A DNA stretch of 64,000 nucleotides from NCBI GenBank assembly GCA_025454395.1, contig JALOOM010000010.1:62001-126000 (forward strand), given 5' to 3'. The notes beneath the pieces are model-generated. The model made no database searches and was not told where the DNA came from. It saw only the letters and a list, made by a program, of their open reading frames with translations. Positions 1 to 9,019 of this stretch are shown here, one piece after another (position 1 is the first letter of the stretch; every line of letters starts with the position of its first letter). The stretch comes from Elainella sp. Prado103. GTDB taxonomy: Bacteria > Cyanobacteriota > Cyanobacteriia > Elainellales > Elainellaceae. Position numbers and translations under genes: made by a program.

Positions 1-2483
1 GTGTTGCCTGCTTTACCTTTGAACTTCACCTCTGCTCGGGCCGCATGAGTAAATCGATTTTTAAACTCGATCGTTTTTAGAGCTGTTAGTTCAGCATCAG
101 TCAGACGCGGATGGCTGGAGATCTGAGGGAGCAAATCATTGAGGCGATCGAGTGTCATAATCAAGCCAGTTTTCAGTTTGCCCGTTTGCTGGGCTCCTTC
201 GGGTTCATCCAACTTCATCAGCGTTTCCATGCGAGCAAAATTACTGCGATCAAACTCCAACCCATAGTAGTATTTGCAGTCTAGATGAATCCGCCGGAGA
301 TGTGGCGAGAGTTCAGCTTGCCAGATCTTATGCCAGTAGGCGCGAAACTTTTCGACATCATTCAGTGGCGCAATTTTAGAATCCCCCTCAATCCGATCGA
401 AGCCGTAGTCCCCCAAAATCGTCATCAGTTGGCTCATACTGGTACCAATCTGGGTTTTGGTGGTCCCGTTTTTGGGTTTGCCTGCCCAGATTAAGGCCGC
501 ACAAACGAGATATTCTTCGTTGGGTTTGAGGGCAAATAGTCGATCGCGCGGCAGTTTAGGAATCACTGCTAATACGCCAGAATCCGCATTCTCGATCGTG
601 AACTTTTCTTCGATTAAAATATCGAGAGAGACGGCATCTTTAACTAGGAGTTGCAATGTGGCTTTTTTAATGGGACGCGGCGTTTGTAACTTGAGCGGGA
701 AGGCAATATCTTGATCGCGGCGATAGAGGATGCGGGATCGCCCCTCTAACATCAGGGGAGTCAACTCCGCAAAATCGAGCCGGACTGACTCAATCCGTTG
801 ATAGTTCAGCGCAGTTGTGTAGCCTGCCAATTCTAGACTCATCGACATCGTCATCTTGGCATGTTGCAACAGAAAATTGTTGTCTGCCAGATCACTTTGT
901 TGATCAAGCCGTGCTAACCCTTCAAGATGGTCAATATCTTGCTTGCGGGATTCCATTTGCATCCGCGAGGCTTCTTTAATTCCATCACTAATCATGCCCA
1001 TCAACTTATTCGTTGGCATATTCGCCCCGATCGCATTAATCGTTTCCGGGCTGAGAGTTTGTTTCAAGACATCGGCTAATTGACCCGTGATCTGGGGAGC
1101 AACTTGAGCGAGTACCGGCAAGGCTTGCGTTAAGGCACCCATGACTTGGGGATCGGCGAGTAAGGCAGCGGCGGGAAAGGCCATCCCTTCGGCATAGGTG
1201 CTAGGGGGAGAAAAGCGATCCGACAGCGCCAGAGCGGTTGGCTGGGCTGAGGGCTGAGCAGGAGAATCCACTGAAGGGGACACGGAACTGCCAGGTGGTA
1301 GTCCGATCGATCGGGGGGGATGGCGTTGGGCAATGAGCTGGGCCGCCGACCGATGGGAACTTGCTAAGCTGGGATCGGAGCCCAAGGGGGTGTAAAGATA
1401 GCCAGGTGCAAGCAGTGGTGTATTAGTAGTTTGGGAAGCAGTACTGCTGGCAAGACTGAATTGGGTCGGTGTCGCAGGCGCGGCTTGGAGATTCGGGGCC
1501 GCTGCTGCCGCTCCTCCTGCTCCACTCAACAAGTTATTCAAAAGCTGCATAATGGTATTGGATAAGCCGCCTGGTTGCCCCGGTTGCCCGGGTTGTCCAG
1601 TCGCGCCTTGCAGTAACCCGCCTGCCACCTGCCCAATCGTGCCCAGTAGTCCGCCCGGTTGTCCGGGTTGTCCGGGTTGCCCGGGTTGTCCAGTCGCGCC
1701 TTGCAGCAAGCCACCGGCCACCTGACCGATCGTGTTGAGAAAACCACCTGGCTGTCCCGGTTGCCCAGGCGCACCCGTAGCCCCTTGCAAAACCCCACTG
1801 GCGACCTGTCCAATTTTGCCGAGCAAACCTCCCCCAGCCCCACCACCCGTAAAAACATTCTTGGCGGCATTGACCAGTCCTCCTAGAAACATGGCAGAAC
1901 TAACCGGCGCAGCTTCCTGATATGCGAAGGGCACTGTTTCGATCGGTACGGTTTCAATCGGTAGGGTTTCATTTTCAGATCGGGCATACTGCTCAGACAG
2001 GGCATACGGATCGGACATAACAGGATTCTCCATAGCAGTTTCCGCAGCGAACGAGTGGGTAGATGGATTGGGGAATGAGTCTGATGGCGAAGGAAGGAAC
2101 GGTAAAGCTGAGGGAGTCGTGATCAGATCAGAGGGAATCGACTGTCCCAAAGCCTGACTCGCATGGACAGGCAACACCATAACAATCTCAGAAATCGCCA
2201 TCCCAATTCGATCGGCCGTGCGATAGCTTGTGAGTTGAATGGCCCGATTTTCTCGGTCAAACTGATGATTGGGCACCTCCAGGATGAGGCGACCCAGACT
2301 ACTTTCGGGAATAGGGCCGAGCAGGGGAGCCGTAAATTTTGCTTCCTGTAACATTTTGAGCCCATTCGATCGCCGTTCCCCTTGACCGATCGCGTAGGTA
2401 TAATAGCGATTAGTGCCGATCTCCACCTGAAATCGGCTACGGGAATTATCCTGATCGAGTAGCTTCAAAATTGCCAGTGCCAT
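1..2483 (-). CDS. Large modular protein with collagen-like Gly-Pro-Gln repeats (3' end outside window)
   Basis: An open frame runs from ATG at 2483 off the left edge, so at least 827 residues are present and the C-terminus is missing. The start has GGAGGT about 13 nt upstream. Visible parts are a compact N-terminal domain (about residues 1-110), a low-complexity acidic/Ser-Pro stretch (110-190), three near-identical modules (about 200-320) in which a hydrophobic helix of the type GLLGTIGQVAGGLLQGATG alternates with GQPGQPGQPG, an Ala-rich region, and a long mixed alpha/beta C-terminal part containing LVCAALIWAGKPKNG and HLDCKYYYGLEFDRSNF. There is no signal peptide. It is the last visible gene of a five-gene same-strand cluster. 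I do not recognise the family. The modules look structural, but that is inference. Confidence 0.8.
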   Translation of the reverse strand, partial: MALAILKLLDQDNSRSRFQVEIGTNRYYTYAIGQGERRSNGLKMLQEAKFTAPLLGPIPESSLGRLILEVPNHQFDRENRAIQLTSYRTADRIGMAISEIVMVLPVHASQALGQSIPSDLITTPSALPFLPSPSDSFPNPSTHSFAAETAMENPVMSDPYALSEQYARSENETLPIETVPIETVPFAYQEAAPVSSAMFLGGLVNAAKNVFTGGGAGGGLLGKIGQVASGVLQGATGAPGQPGQPGGFLNTIGQVAGGLLQGATGQPGQPGQPGQPGGLLGTIGQVAGGLLQGATGQPGQPGQPGGLSNTIMQLLNNLLSGAGGAAAAAPNLQAAPATPTQFSLASSTASQTTNTPLLAPGYLYTPLGSDPSLASSHRSAAQLIAQRHPPRSIGLPPGSSVSPSVDSPAQPSAQPTALALSDRFSPPSTYAEGMAFPAAALLADPQVMGALTQALPVLAQVAPQITGQLADVLKQTLSPETINAIGANMPTNKLMGMISDGIKEASRMQMESRKQDIDHLEGLARLDQQSDLADNNFLLQHAKMTMSMSLELAGYTTALNYQRIESVRLDFAELTPLMLEGRSRILYRRDQDIAFPLKLQTPRPIKKATLQLLVKDAVSLDILIEEKFTIENADSGVLAVIPKLPRDRLFALKPNEEYLVCAALIWAGKPKNGTTKTQIGTSMSQLMTILGDYGFDRIEGDSKIAPLNDVEKFRAYWHKIWQAELSPHLRRIHLDCKYYYGLEFDRSNFARMETLMKLDEPEGAQQTGKLKTGLIMTLDRLNDLLPQISSHPRLTDAELTALKTIEFKNRFTHAARAEVKFKGKAGN
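1550..1830. repeat. In-frame module repeat encoding (GQP)n plus amphipathic helix
   Basis: Within the left-edge gene, about 90-bp modules repeat three times. On the minus strand each reads as a run of Gly-Gln-Pro or Gly-Ala-Pro triplets followed by a helix of the form IGQVAGGLLQGATG. The 9-bp sub-unit (cccgggttgtccgg-like) varies in number between modules, so the collagen-like segments have different lengths. All changes keep the frame. Confidence 0.8.
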
Positions 2484-2505
2484 TACCGCTGCTGTCACCT
2501 CCAAT

Positions 2506-2555
2506 ATTCAGCTCAGATATTTAGCTCAGATATTTAGCTCAGATATTTAGCTCGG
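2506..2555. repeat. 13-bp tandem repeat, about 4 units
   Basis: The unit is atttagctcagat, with the first and last copies degenerate. It lies in the 95-bp gap between the 403-residue gene and the left-edge gene, so it would be in the 5' leader of the latter. No stem with a T-run was seen. Confidence 0.85.
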
Positions 2556-2578
2556 AAGGGCGATCGCTACTGTCGGAA

Positions 2579-3790
2579 TTACTGCTGCGGGAACTGTCCA
2601 GGCACCTGCTGGAATTGCTGCTGTGGCACTTGTTGCGGGAATTGTTGCGGTTGACCAGGCTGTTGCGGCAATGCCGGAGGTCTGGCGGCCTGTCTGGGTA
2701 GATTAGGATTTTGGGCGATTTGCCCCTGCCCTAAGTCGAAAATCTGGGCAAAGTTATCCAGCTTAAAGTAATCAGATTTGAAGATAATCTCCACCGATCC
2801 GGTCACTTGTGCCCCTAACGAAGTGGCGGCCTCACTCTTGACCGTTGTAACCGTCAGTTGGGACTTGCGATTACTGGAACTGCTGCGTCGTCCAAAAAAG
2901 CCCAGAAATCCCCCGCCTCCTGTGGCGCGGCTAATCTTATCCGCCTTTTCTTTGGCTTGGTCGGTCACGGCTCGCTTGGAGGAAGATTTAATGTCGAAGA
3001 CCACACCTGCTTTCACCGTGCCTCGTTCTACCACCAAGCGGGAAACCCCCATCAGTAAGGTTTCCCGCAGCAAAGCCCGATGCTCTTTTGCCATGGCTAA
3101 TTTGGCATCCATAATTTTGGCACGAATGTCAGGGCTACGCATATCCACGGGTTGATTGGTGCGTTTATCAATCAAAACTGGATCGCCAGGATTTTGTACC
3201 TGAGCCAAGCTGAAGGCGAAGGGATCGCCCCCGCCACTGCCCCCACTGCCGCCACTGCCCCCAAAGTTACCAAAGTCACCGAAGTCACCTCCGGCTCCAC
3301 CCCCTCCGGCAAAATCGCCAGGGAACCCAACCGAGTACGTATCTCCCGATTGTTCCGCCAATCGATAGATCGCTTCCGTATCCCCTTGCATATTTTGGAC
3401 AAACTGGGAAAGCGAGGCAGTAGAAGCCTTGAGTAATTCCTGATAGGCTTTCATCTGCTCCAAGGTGACATTCAGATTAGCATCAAATACTGCCTTCAGC
3501 AGATCTTCCACAAATTGAGGAAAATCGACTTCTCGCATAAAGTCACCAGCCCGATCGCCTGCTTTATCTAAATCATCATTGGTATGCAACTTTTGGTTGA
3601 TTAAGTTGCCCGAAGCAAAGCCCTCTGCCAATCCTTGCTGTTCGGCCAACTGTTGATATTCTTGATTCACCGTATCGCGATAGAGCGCCATTTGTTCAGA
3701 CTCATCCATCTGCCGAAACGCATAGGACTGAGCCAGAATGGTTTTGGCCCGATCGCGGGCCTGGGCTTTGAGTTCTTGATGACTGGTCAT
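2579..3790 (-). CDS. Unrecognised 403-residue protein with Gly-rich hinge and Gln/Pro tail
   Basis: Three parts are visible. The N-terminal part (about 1-160) is a charged, largely helical segment. Next comes a Gly/Asp/Phe-rich hinge with repeated GGSGGSGG and FGDFGNFGG (about 165-190). A conserved-looking second domain (about 205-345) contains LLRETLLMGVSRLVVERG and VFDIKSSSKRAV. The protein ends in a Gln/Pro tail of repeated QFPQQ and PQQ. There is no signal peptide or membrane segment. It lies 95 bp upstream of the left-edge gene and 127 bp downstream of the 571-residue gene, all on the same strand. I do not recognise the family. The glycine hinge and Q/P tail suggest a flexible or assembling structural protein, which is inference. 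Confidence 0.85.
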   Translation of the reverse strand: MTSHQELKAQARDRAKTILAQSYAFRQMDESEQMALYRDTVNQEYQQLAEQQGLAEGFASGNLINQKLHTNDDLDKAGDRAGDFMREVDFPQFVEDLLKAVFDANLNVTLEQMKAYQELLKASTASLSQFVQNMQGDTEAIYRLAEQSGDTYSVGFPGDFAGGGGAGGDFGDFGNFGGSGGSGGSGGGDPFAFSLAQVQNPGDPVLIDKRTNQPVDMRSPDIRAKIMDAKLAMAKEHRALLRETLLMGVSRLVVERGTVKAGVVFDIKSSSKRAVTDQAKEKADKISRATGGGGFLGFFGRRSSSSNRKSQLTVTTVKSEAATSLGAQVTGSVEIIFKSDYFKLDNFAQIFDLGQGQIAQNPNLPRQAARPPALPQQPGQPQQFPQQVPQQQFQQVPGQFPQQ

Positions 3791-3917
3791 GGCTAATCTT
3801 TTGCTCCTATTCCTCGCTGCTGTGGATAAGCTGCTATGGGTGATTCGTTTCTATGCCTAGGGAGTTCTCCGAGTCACCCGGTTCTTCTAAAAGTCACTAG
3901 GTTTTGTCCAACTGGGT

Positions 3918-5633
3918 TTACCAGTCTTCAAAGTCATCATCCTCTTTGTCATCATTCGACTTCGATCGCTTGCTAGAGCCATTGTGGCTGGGGCCTTCAT
4001 CGTCGGAGAGCCCTGCTCTGGCGATCACCCAGGCCTCAGCCGCATTCAAGAATTTCTGGAAGGTTTCATCCGAAACTGCACCGGGAGTAAACTCGGCTAG
4101 CCACTGAAAAATCCGGTTGCCTTCCACCGCCAAGGTTCTCAAGGATGCAGTCGGTACAGCCACACCCAAATCTTCTTTGGCCACTTGCTCGATCACACTC
4201 CAAATGGTTTTGCGTCTACCGCCCAAACTGCCAACCACCTCTTCGCCTGCAATAATGCCTAGGGCATCCTTCAGGTGGGCATAGTCTTCATGGACTTGGC
4301 GATGGGCCATGCCAGTCATATGTTCGGTCAGATTATGCTGTAAGTCGCGGGTGGCTTGATAGATGGGGGTTCGCGATACTCGCCCATCTGTGGCAGTCCC
4401 TTCTGATTTCCGGATGTATTCGGCCACCTCGGTCATCAAATTGTGCCAGTACATCGGGAAGGATTCATTCACCACCATATTGGAGAGTAACTTGGCATCG
4501 CCCTTATTCAGCACCCGTTTATAAAGCATGCCACGTTCTTCGGTGGTCGATCGCTCCTCACGCAACTTGTGAAAACGATACAGTGCATCGGCCGTTTTTC
4601 CTTCCGGTACATCCAGAGCCCCTCTCGCCCAGCGTAGCACCAAGGCATTGGCAATATCGAACACTCGCATCATTTCACCCACATAGTAGATGTAGTCGAG
4701 AGCCCCAGCCGCCCGGATATTATCAGGAATGACACCCCGACCGTCCGGACTCTCAAACATATCTACTGAAAAGTCCCAGGCGATCTCACTCCCCGGATTT
4801 CGCACAGCCGACAATGGGTCATTCCCCGCTGCACTGAGCCGCCGGGCTTCGTTGTAAGCTATCACAAAGTATTTGTCATATTCTCCCCGATCGAAGGCAT
4901 AGGCGGGAGGATCATTTTTGATCGCAATATCTAACTTCAGCAAATAGTCGATCATGGCTTTGCGAACCATGGAAGTGAAAGAATTCCGGGGGAAAGCATG
5001 ACGCGCTGCTCTCCCATTTGAACCATCACTGCTGATGTATAGATCAACATAATAGGGAATGTCCCGCTGCCGGTTCATCGTTTCAAAAATATGAGTCACC
5101 GATTGCAGTACCTGACCCGATCGCACATTAATACCGTGAGACAAAACTAAATCATCCAGGGTTTCCCATTGTTTGCTATCGGTAATTTGAATTCCCTTAT
5201 AAGTCGTGACCTTGTCTAGAATCTTAGCCAGGAGATAACGACGCGGATAATCCTTGGCATACATCAAGATAAACTCAGCGAGCCCTTTCTCATCTCCTTC
5301 TCTAATTTCTCCCGTAATCGGGTACTCTTGGATCGCCTGCGCAAACAAAGCCGTGTAAATCGCCTGCCTGGACAACAGGAGTCGCGTAATGTCATCCAGA
5401 TTGCGCTGATCGAGATCGCGGGAAATTCGTAAAATTGATCCCGATCGTCCTTCTCCTCGCACCGATCGTTTTCGCTCTTGAATTGCCGATTCGCTATCCC
5501 CATAATGGGCTTCTGTTTCCTTCAGGGCATCCAGGGCATAGGGATCTAACTCGGCTGCCAGAGCCCGATCACTGATGTGAAATAATGCCTGATCGGCGGT
5601 TTGGGGCAAGGAAAAGTGATTGGTGAGGAACAT
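3918..5633 (-). CDS. Unrecognised 571-residue mostly helical protein
   Basis: A long soluble protein without signal peptide or membrane segments, starting MFLTNHFSLPQ. It is rich in charged helices and aromatic residues (for example YVDLYISSDGSNGRAARHAFPR near residue 200 and EIAWDFSVDMFESPDGRGV near 285). It ends in a highly charged tail of Ser/Lys/Asp residues finishing DDFEDW. No catalytic motif or nucleotide-binding loop could be recognised. It is the third gene of the five-gene cluster. Codon use and GATCG density match the neighbours, so recent import is not indicated. The function is unknown. A scaffold or capsid-like role would be a guess. Confidence 0.85.
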   Translation of the reverse strand: MFLTNHFSLPQTADQALFHISDRALAAELDPYALDALKETEAHYGDSESAIQERKRSVRGEGRSGSILRISRDLDQRNLDDITRLLLSRQAIYTALFAQAIQEYPITGEIREGDEKGLAEFILMYAKDYPRRYLLAKILDKVTTYKGIQITDSKQWETLDDLVLSHGINVRSGQVLQSVTHIFETMNRQRDIPYYVDLYISSDGSNGRAARHAFPRNSFTSMVRKAMIDYLLKLDIAIKNDPPAYAFDRGEYDKYFVIAYNEARRLSAAGNDPLSAVRNPGSEIAWDFSVDMFESPDGRGVIPDNIRAAGALDYIYYVGEMMRVFDIANALVLRWARGALDVPEGKTADALYRFHKLREERSTTEERGMLYKRVLNKGDAKLLSNMVVNESFPMYWHNLMTEVAEYIRKSEGTATDGRVSRTPIYQATRDLQHNLTEHMTGMAHRQVHEDYAHLKDALGIIAGEEVVGSLGGRRKTIWSVIEQVAKEDLGVAVPTASLRTLAVEGNRIFQWLAEFTPGAVSDETFQKFLNAAEAWVIARAGLSDDEGPSHNGSSKRSKSNDDKEDDDFEDW

Positions 5634-5706
5634 AACGTTTTAAGTCCTGAAAATGAGAAACAGAACAAGTGAGAGATTCGATCAGGAAAAAGAGCGGGGA
5701 TTCTAC

Positions 5707-5728
5707 CGATCGATCCATGGATCGATCG
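5707..5728. promoter_or_regulatory. 22-bp perfect palindrome between cluster genes
   Basis: In the 120-bp gap upstream of the 571-residue gene, a perfect inverted repeat is centred on ccatgg with arms built from cgatcgat. It contains overlapping HIP1-type CGATCG cores, so it may be just a HIP1 cluster rather than an operator. No T-run follows it. Confidence 0.4.
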
Positions 5729-5753
5729 ATCCACCAATTCATCCATCCCTAAA

Positions 5754-7088
5754 TTAGGGAGCCGGAATGGCGGTTCGGTTGCCATCAACCCCGGCAGGCG
5801 GAACTGAAGCCGATGGGGTGAGCGCAGCCGATGGGGTGAGCGCAGCCGATGGCGTGGAGGAGCCGGAACTTGCTCCAGGCGGGGTTGGACGATCGAGATT
5901 AAACAGTTTTCGGAGCGGCTCCCAGTTGTTACTCGGTGGAATGACTTCAATCGGGGTTTGACCAGCATCGATCGCTTTTTGAGCCAATACTGCATTATCT
6001 GCATGTCGTCTGGCTTCTCGGGACGCTTTTTCAGCGTTGAGCCGTTCGTTCCGGGCTTCTCGTTCTGCCGTGGTGGCCGTGGGAATGGTGGTCGCTTGTT
6101 CTGCATCACGGTTGGCCGTGGCTGCCCGATCAGCGGCGGTTTGAGCCAGTTGTTTTTGCGCTTCAGACTGGTTGCGATGCTGCCGGACGGTATCGACTAA
6201 ACTGCTGTCGGTAGTCGCCTTAGCCGCAAGTTCAATGGCACGATCAGCCAAATCGACAGCCGCAATGGCTTCTTCTAGGGCAATTTTGGCGTAGTAGGCA
6301 TCCGATTTGGCTTCAGCTTTGGCGCTGGCGATCCGAGCCTCTTGCAGAGCGTTAGCGGTAGAGTTGATCGTTTTCACATTGGAATCTATCGCTTTCACAT
6401 TGGAATCTACGGTGCCAACCGTGCCTTTGATGTCACTGGCGTTGGTATTGACTGTTCCCAGGGTGTTACCGATCGATTCCACTTTGGGTTTTACCTCACC
6501 CAAGTTAGTGCTGATCGACTCTACTTTCGGTTTGATGTCGCCCACATGGGTGCTGATCGAGTCGATTTTGGGTTTGATGTCGTTCACATGGGTGCTAATC
6601 GACTCTACTTTCGGTTTGATGTCGTTCACATGGGTGCTGATCGAGTCGATTTTGGGTTTGATGTCGCTCACATGGGTGCCAATGGTACCGACTTGGGTGC
6701 TGGCAGCTTCAACAGTAGATTTGACACGACTGACATCAGCTTGCACCGTGGTCATGGCAGCACTGAGGGTTTCGATCGCTTTCACCTTTTCATGGATCGT
6801 TGCCAGTAAGGAAGCAGAGTCAAACAGATTCTCAAAGGCTGGATTGACATGAAGTTGATCAAAGAGGTAGCTCCAAGTTTTGGCATTCACGACCCCATCA
6901 CTCCCCGCATCTTCTCCAGCAGTTTTCGCCTGATCTTGCAGAGCGCGAACAGCTTGCACCGTTGCGGCATCTAAGAAACCATCGATCGTCCCCTTAAATT
7001 TTCCTAAAACTACGAGATAGCGTTTCAAGCGCTTCACATCATCAGCACTATTATTGGCAGCATTAGGGCTTAGCTCGATGGTAGGCAT
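5754..7088 (-). CDS. Peptidoglycan-binding-like domain protein with 14-residue repeat stalk
   Basis: ATG has GGAG 7 nt upstream. Residues about 10-80 fit the PG_binding_1 fold (three-helix; motif FKGTIDGFLDAATVQAVRALQ, then DGVVNAKTW). Residues about 105-250 form a stalk of about nine 14-residue units of the form ISTHVNDIKPKVES with hydrophobic residues spaced as two heptads. This suggests a coiled coil like those of fibre or trimeric stalk proteins. A long Ala/Glu/Arg-rich helical region follows (about 250-370). The C-terminus is Pro/Ser/Ala-rich with repeated SAALTP units. There is no signal peptide, so any envelope contact needs another export route. It is the second gene of the cluster, 191 bp after the subtilase gene. 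Confidence 0.85.
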   Translation of the reverse strand: MPTIELSPNAANNSADDVKRLKRYLVVLGKFKGTIDGFLDAATVQAVRALQDQAKTAGEDAGSDGVVNAKTWSYLFDQLHVNPAFENLFDSASLLATIHEKVKAIETLSAAMTTVQADVSRVKSTVEAASTQVGTIGTHVSDIKPKIDSISTHVNDIKPKVESISTHVNDIKPKIDSISTHVGDIKPKVESISTNLGEVKPKVESIGNTLGTVNTNASDIKGTVGTVDSNVKAIDSNVKTINSTANALQEARIASAKAEAKSDAYYAKIALEEAIAAVDLADRAIELAAKATTDSSLVDTVRQHRNQSEAQKQLAQTAADRAATANRDAEQATTIPTATTAEREARNERLNAEKASREARRHADNAVLAQKAIDAGQTPIEVIPPSNNWEPLRKLFNLDRPTPPGASSGSSTPSAALTPSAALTPSASVPPAGVDGNRTAIPAP

Positions 7089-7279
7089 GGTGGGGCTCCT
7101 TCATTAACCTGTAGCGAAAACCTGTAGCGAAAACCAGCGGTTCACGTTTCAATCAGGCTGACAATCAGCTAGATGAACGGGATGAATAAACTGAATGAAC
7201 TAAATTAATAACTTTTTGATGGCTTTTCGAAGACTTTCTGATGGCTCGGCAAATGACATAAATTGACTTCCTGGCTAGA

Positions 7280-8575
7280 TTAACTGAGTTTGTCATCTAA
7301 TAATCGCAGGGCATCTAACAGGTTTAATCGCCCAAACCCTGCCTTCCGATGTTTAAATCGAGCATCTATTTTATCGGCCGTATGTTTGAGAATATGTTTA
7401 ATTTGACTATCCGATAAGTTTGTTCCTTTCTTCTTCAAAGCGTAGGATTTGAGGAGCGCTACCGCGCCTGCCACAAAGGGAGAGGCATGGGATGTACCCG
7501 TCGAAAAGGCATAGGCGTTATTCAAATGGCTACTGTAAATGTTGGTACCCGGTGCTGCCAGATCAACCTGATGGCCATAGGTCGAAAAGCCCGCAATATC
7601 ACCTTGTTCATCTACGGCTCCCACCGTGATCACATAGGGCAGTGCGGCTGGATAGTAGAGTTGCTCCTGTCCATCATTACCCGATGCGGCCACAATACTC
7701 ACTCCCTTGCGTTGAGCATAATCTACGACTTCTTGATGAGGCAATCCCCCACCTGTGTGCCGAATGCCCAGGCTCATATTAATCACATCTGCTCCCTGAT
7801 CGATCGCCCATTTAATACCAGCATTGATGTTGTCTACCAAACCTGCGCCCACCCGTTTGTTGCCACGCGACATGGCCGCCAGCACCCGCACTGGCATAAT
7901 TTTGCAGTGGGGAACTACGCCGATCGGCATCGCTACCCCCTTGGCCGCAATAATGCCAGCCACATGCGTCCCATGCCCCACTTCGTCTTCTGGACTATCA
8001 TCGGCATCCAGATAATCGCCCAAAAAGCGATCGGCTCCATCAATAATGTTGACGAAATCGTAGCCTGGCAAGAGGGCAGATCGCAGTTCAGGATGGGATA
8101 AATTCACCCCAGTATCCAGCACCGCGATCTTGATTTCAGGATTACCCTGGGAATATTGATGAGACTGTTTGAGATAAATGGCTTCACGCGATCGAGAATC
8201 TGTGTCGATACTCATTTGAGTTGGGAGCATCTCTGGTAGATCTACGCGCCCAATCTGCCCGATCTCCGCTTGTTCGACCATCGGCAAGGCAGCCAATTCC
8301 TTCACCAGTTCAGGCGGGATCGATCGATCATCCTGCACAATGACCCGATAAATCCGATCGAGTCCGCTGGCAATCTCCGATCGATCCCAGCCTGCACCCA
8401 TGGGTCGATACTCTTTCGTGAACCAAACCGGCAGATGATATTTGCCAAAAATGGCATCGATCGCTGGATCAAGCTGAGTTGCCGCACCAACCTTACTGGT
8501 CAAAAGCTGTTGCCAGTGAGGAACTTCCGGAAGCTGTAAATCACCCTTTACTTTCAACCGAACATGCGGCTTCAT
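7280..8575 (-). CDS. S8 family serine peptidase (subtilase)
   Basis: The complete subtilisin triad is visible: Asp154 in IAVLDTGVN, His201 in GHGTHVAG, Ser362 in GTSHASP, with the oxyanion Asn300 in AASGNDG. At 431 residues it has a prodomain-like N-terminus of about 140 residues and then a catalytic domain of normal length. There is no signal peptide, which points to a cytoplasmic protease or one exported by a non-Sec route. It is the first gene of a five-gene same-strand cluster, so it may process the unusual structural proteins encoded after it (inference). The identification is secure; the substrate is unknown. Confidence 0.95.
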   Translation of the reverse strand: MKPHVRLKVKGDLQLPEVPHWQQLLTSKVGAATQLDPAIDAIFGKYHLPVWFTKEYRPMGAGWDRSEIASGLDRIYRVIVQDDRSIPPELVKELAALPMVEQAEIGQIGRVDLPEMLPTQMSIDTDSRSREAIYLKQSHQYSQGNPEIKIAVLDTGVNLSHPELRSALLPGYDFVNIIDGADRFLGDYLDADDSPEDEVGHGTHVAGIIAAKGVAMPIGVVPHCKIMPVRVLAAMSRGNKRVGAGLVDNINAGIKWAIDQGADVINMSLGIRHTGGGLPHQEVVDYAQRKGVSIVAASGNDGQEQLYYPAALPYVITVGAVDEQGDIAGFSTYGHQVDLAAPGTNIYSSHLNNAYAFSTGTSHASPFVAGAVALLKSYALKKKGTNLSDSQIKHILKHTADKIDARFKHRKAGFGRLNLLDALRLLDDKLS

Positions 8576-8888
8576 AAATGGCAGAACCCTAAACTCTGAT
8601 CCTTGCGTCCTGACAACCCGTTCTGATTCCTGCTTCTACAGATCGACCTTCAACCGATCGAATCAACCGAGTCAACCAGTCTGCAAGATGAATCAATGGG
8701 CTGGAATCTCAAACTATGTGATTAAGGCTCGGAATAAATAAATGAGAATTTTGAAAATCTTCTAGAATACGAACAATATACAGAGAATTCTATATAGACT
8801 CCGGTGCAGGTCAGAAAGTTTTATGGATTCTTATCAAGAGTTCATGAATCGCAATTTTCTGACTTGCAAATTTTGCGATCGGGGTTGC

Positions 8889-9019
8889 CAGTCGGTCAGT
8901 GTTCAGTCGGTCAGTATTCAGTCGGTCAGTATTCAGTCGGTCAGTGTTCAGTCGGTCAGTGTTCAGTCGGTCAGTATTCAGTCGGTCAGTATTCAGTCGG
9001 TCAGTATTCAGTCGGTCAG
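8889..9019. repeat. 15-bp tandem repeat, 8.7 units
   Basis: The unit is cagtcggtcagtatt, with g or a alternating at one position (order of the variable base: g a a g g a a a). The array ends exactly where the MITE terminal repeat begins. Both strands are open through the array only because a 15-bp unit keeps frame. Confidence 0.97.

Noticed and set aside
1-8575. Contractile injection system or prophage tail operon
   Set aside because: No sheath, tube, baseplate, spike or AAA+ protein is recognisable in the visible part; kept only as a hypothesis in the cluster finding.
8889-9019. CRISPR array
   Set aside because: The repeats are contiguous 15-mers without unique spacers and no cas genes are nearby.
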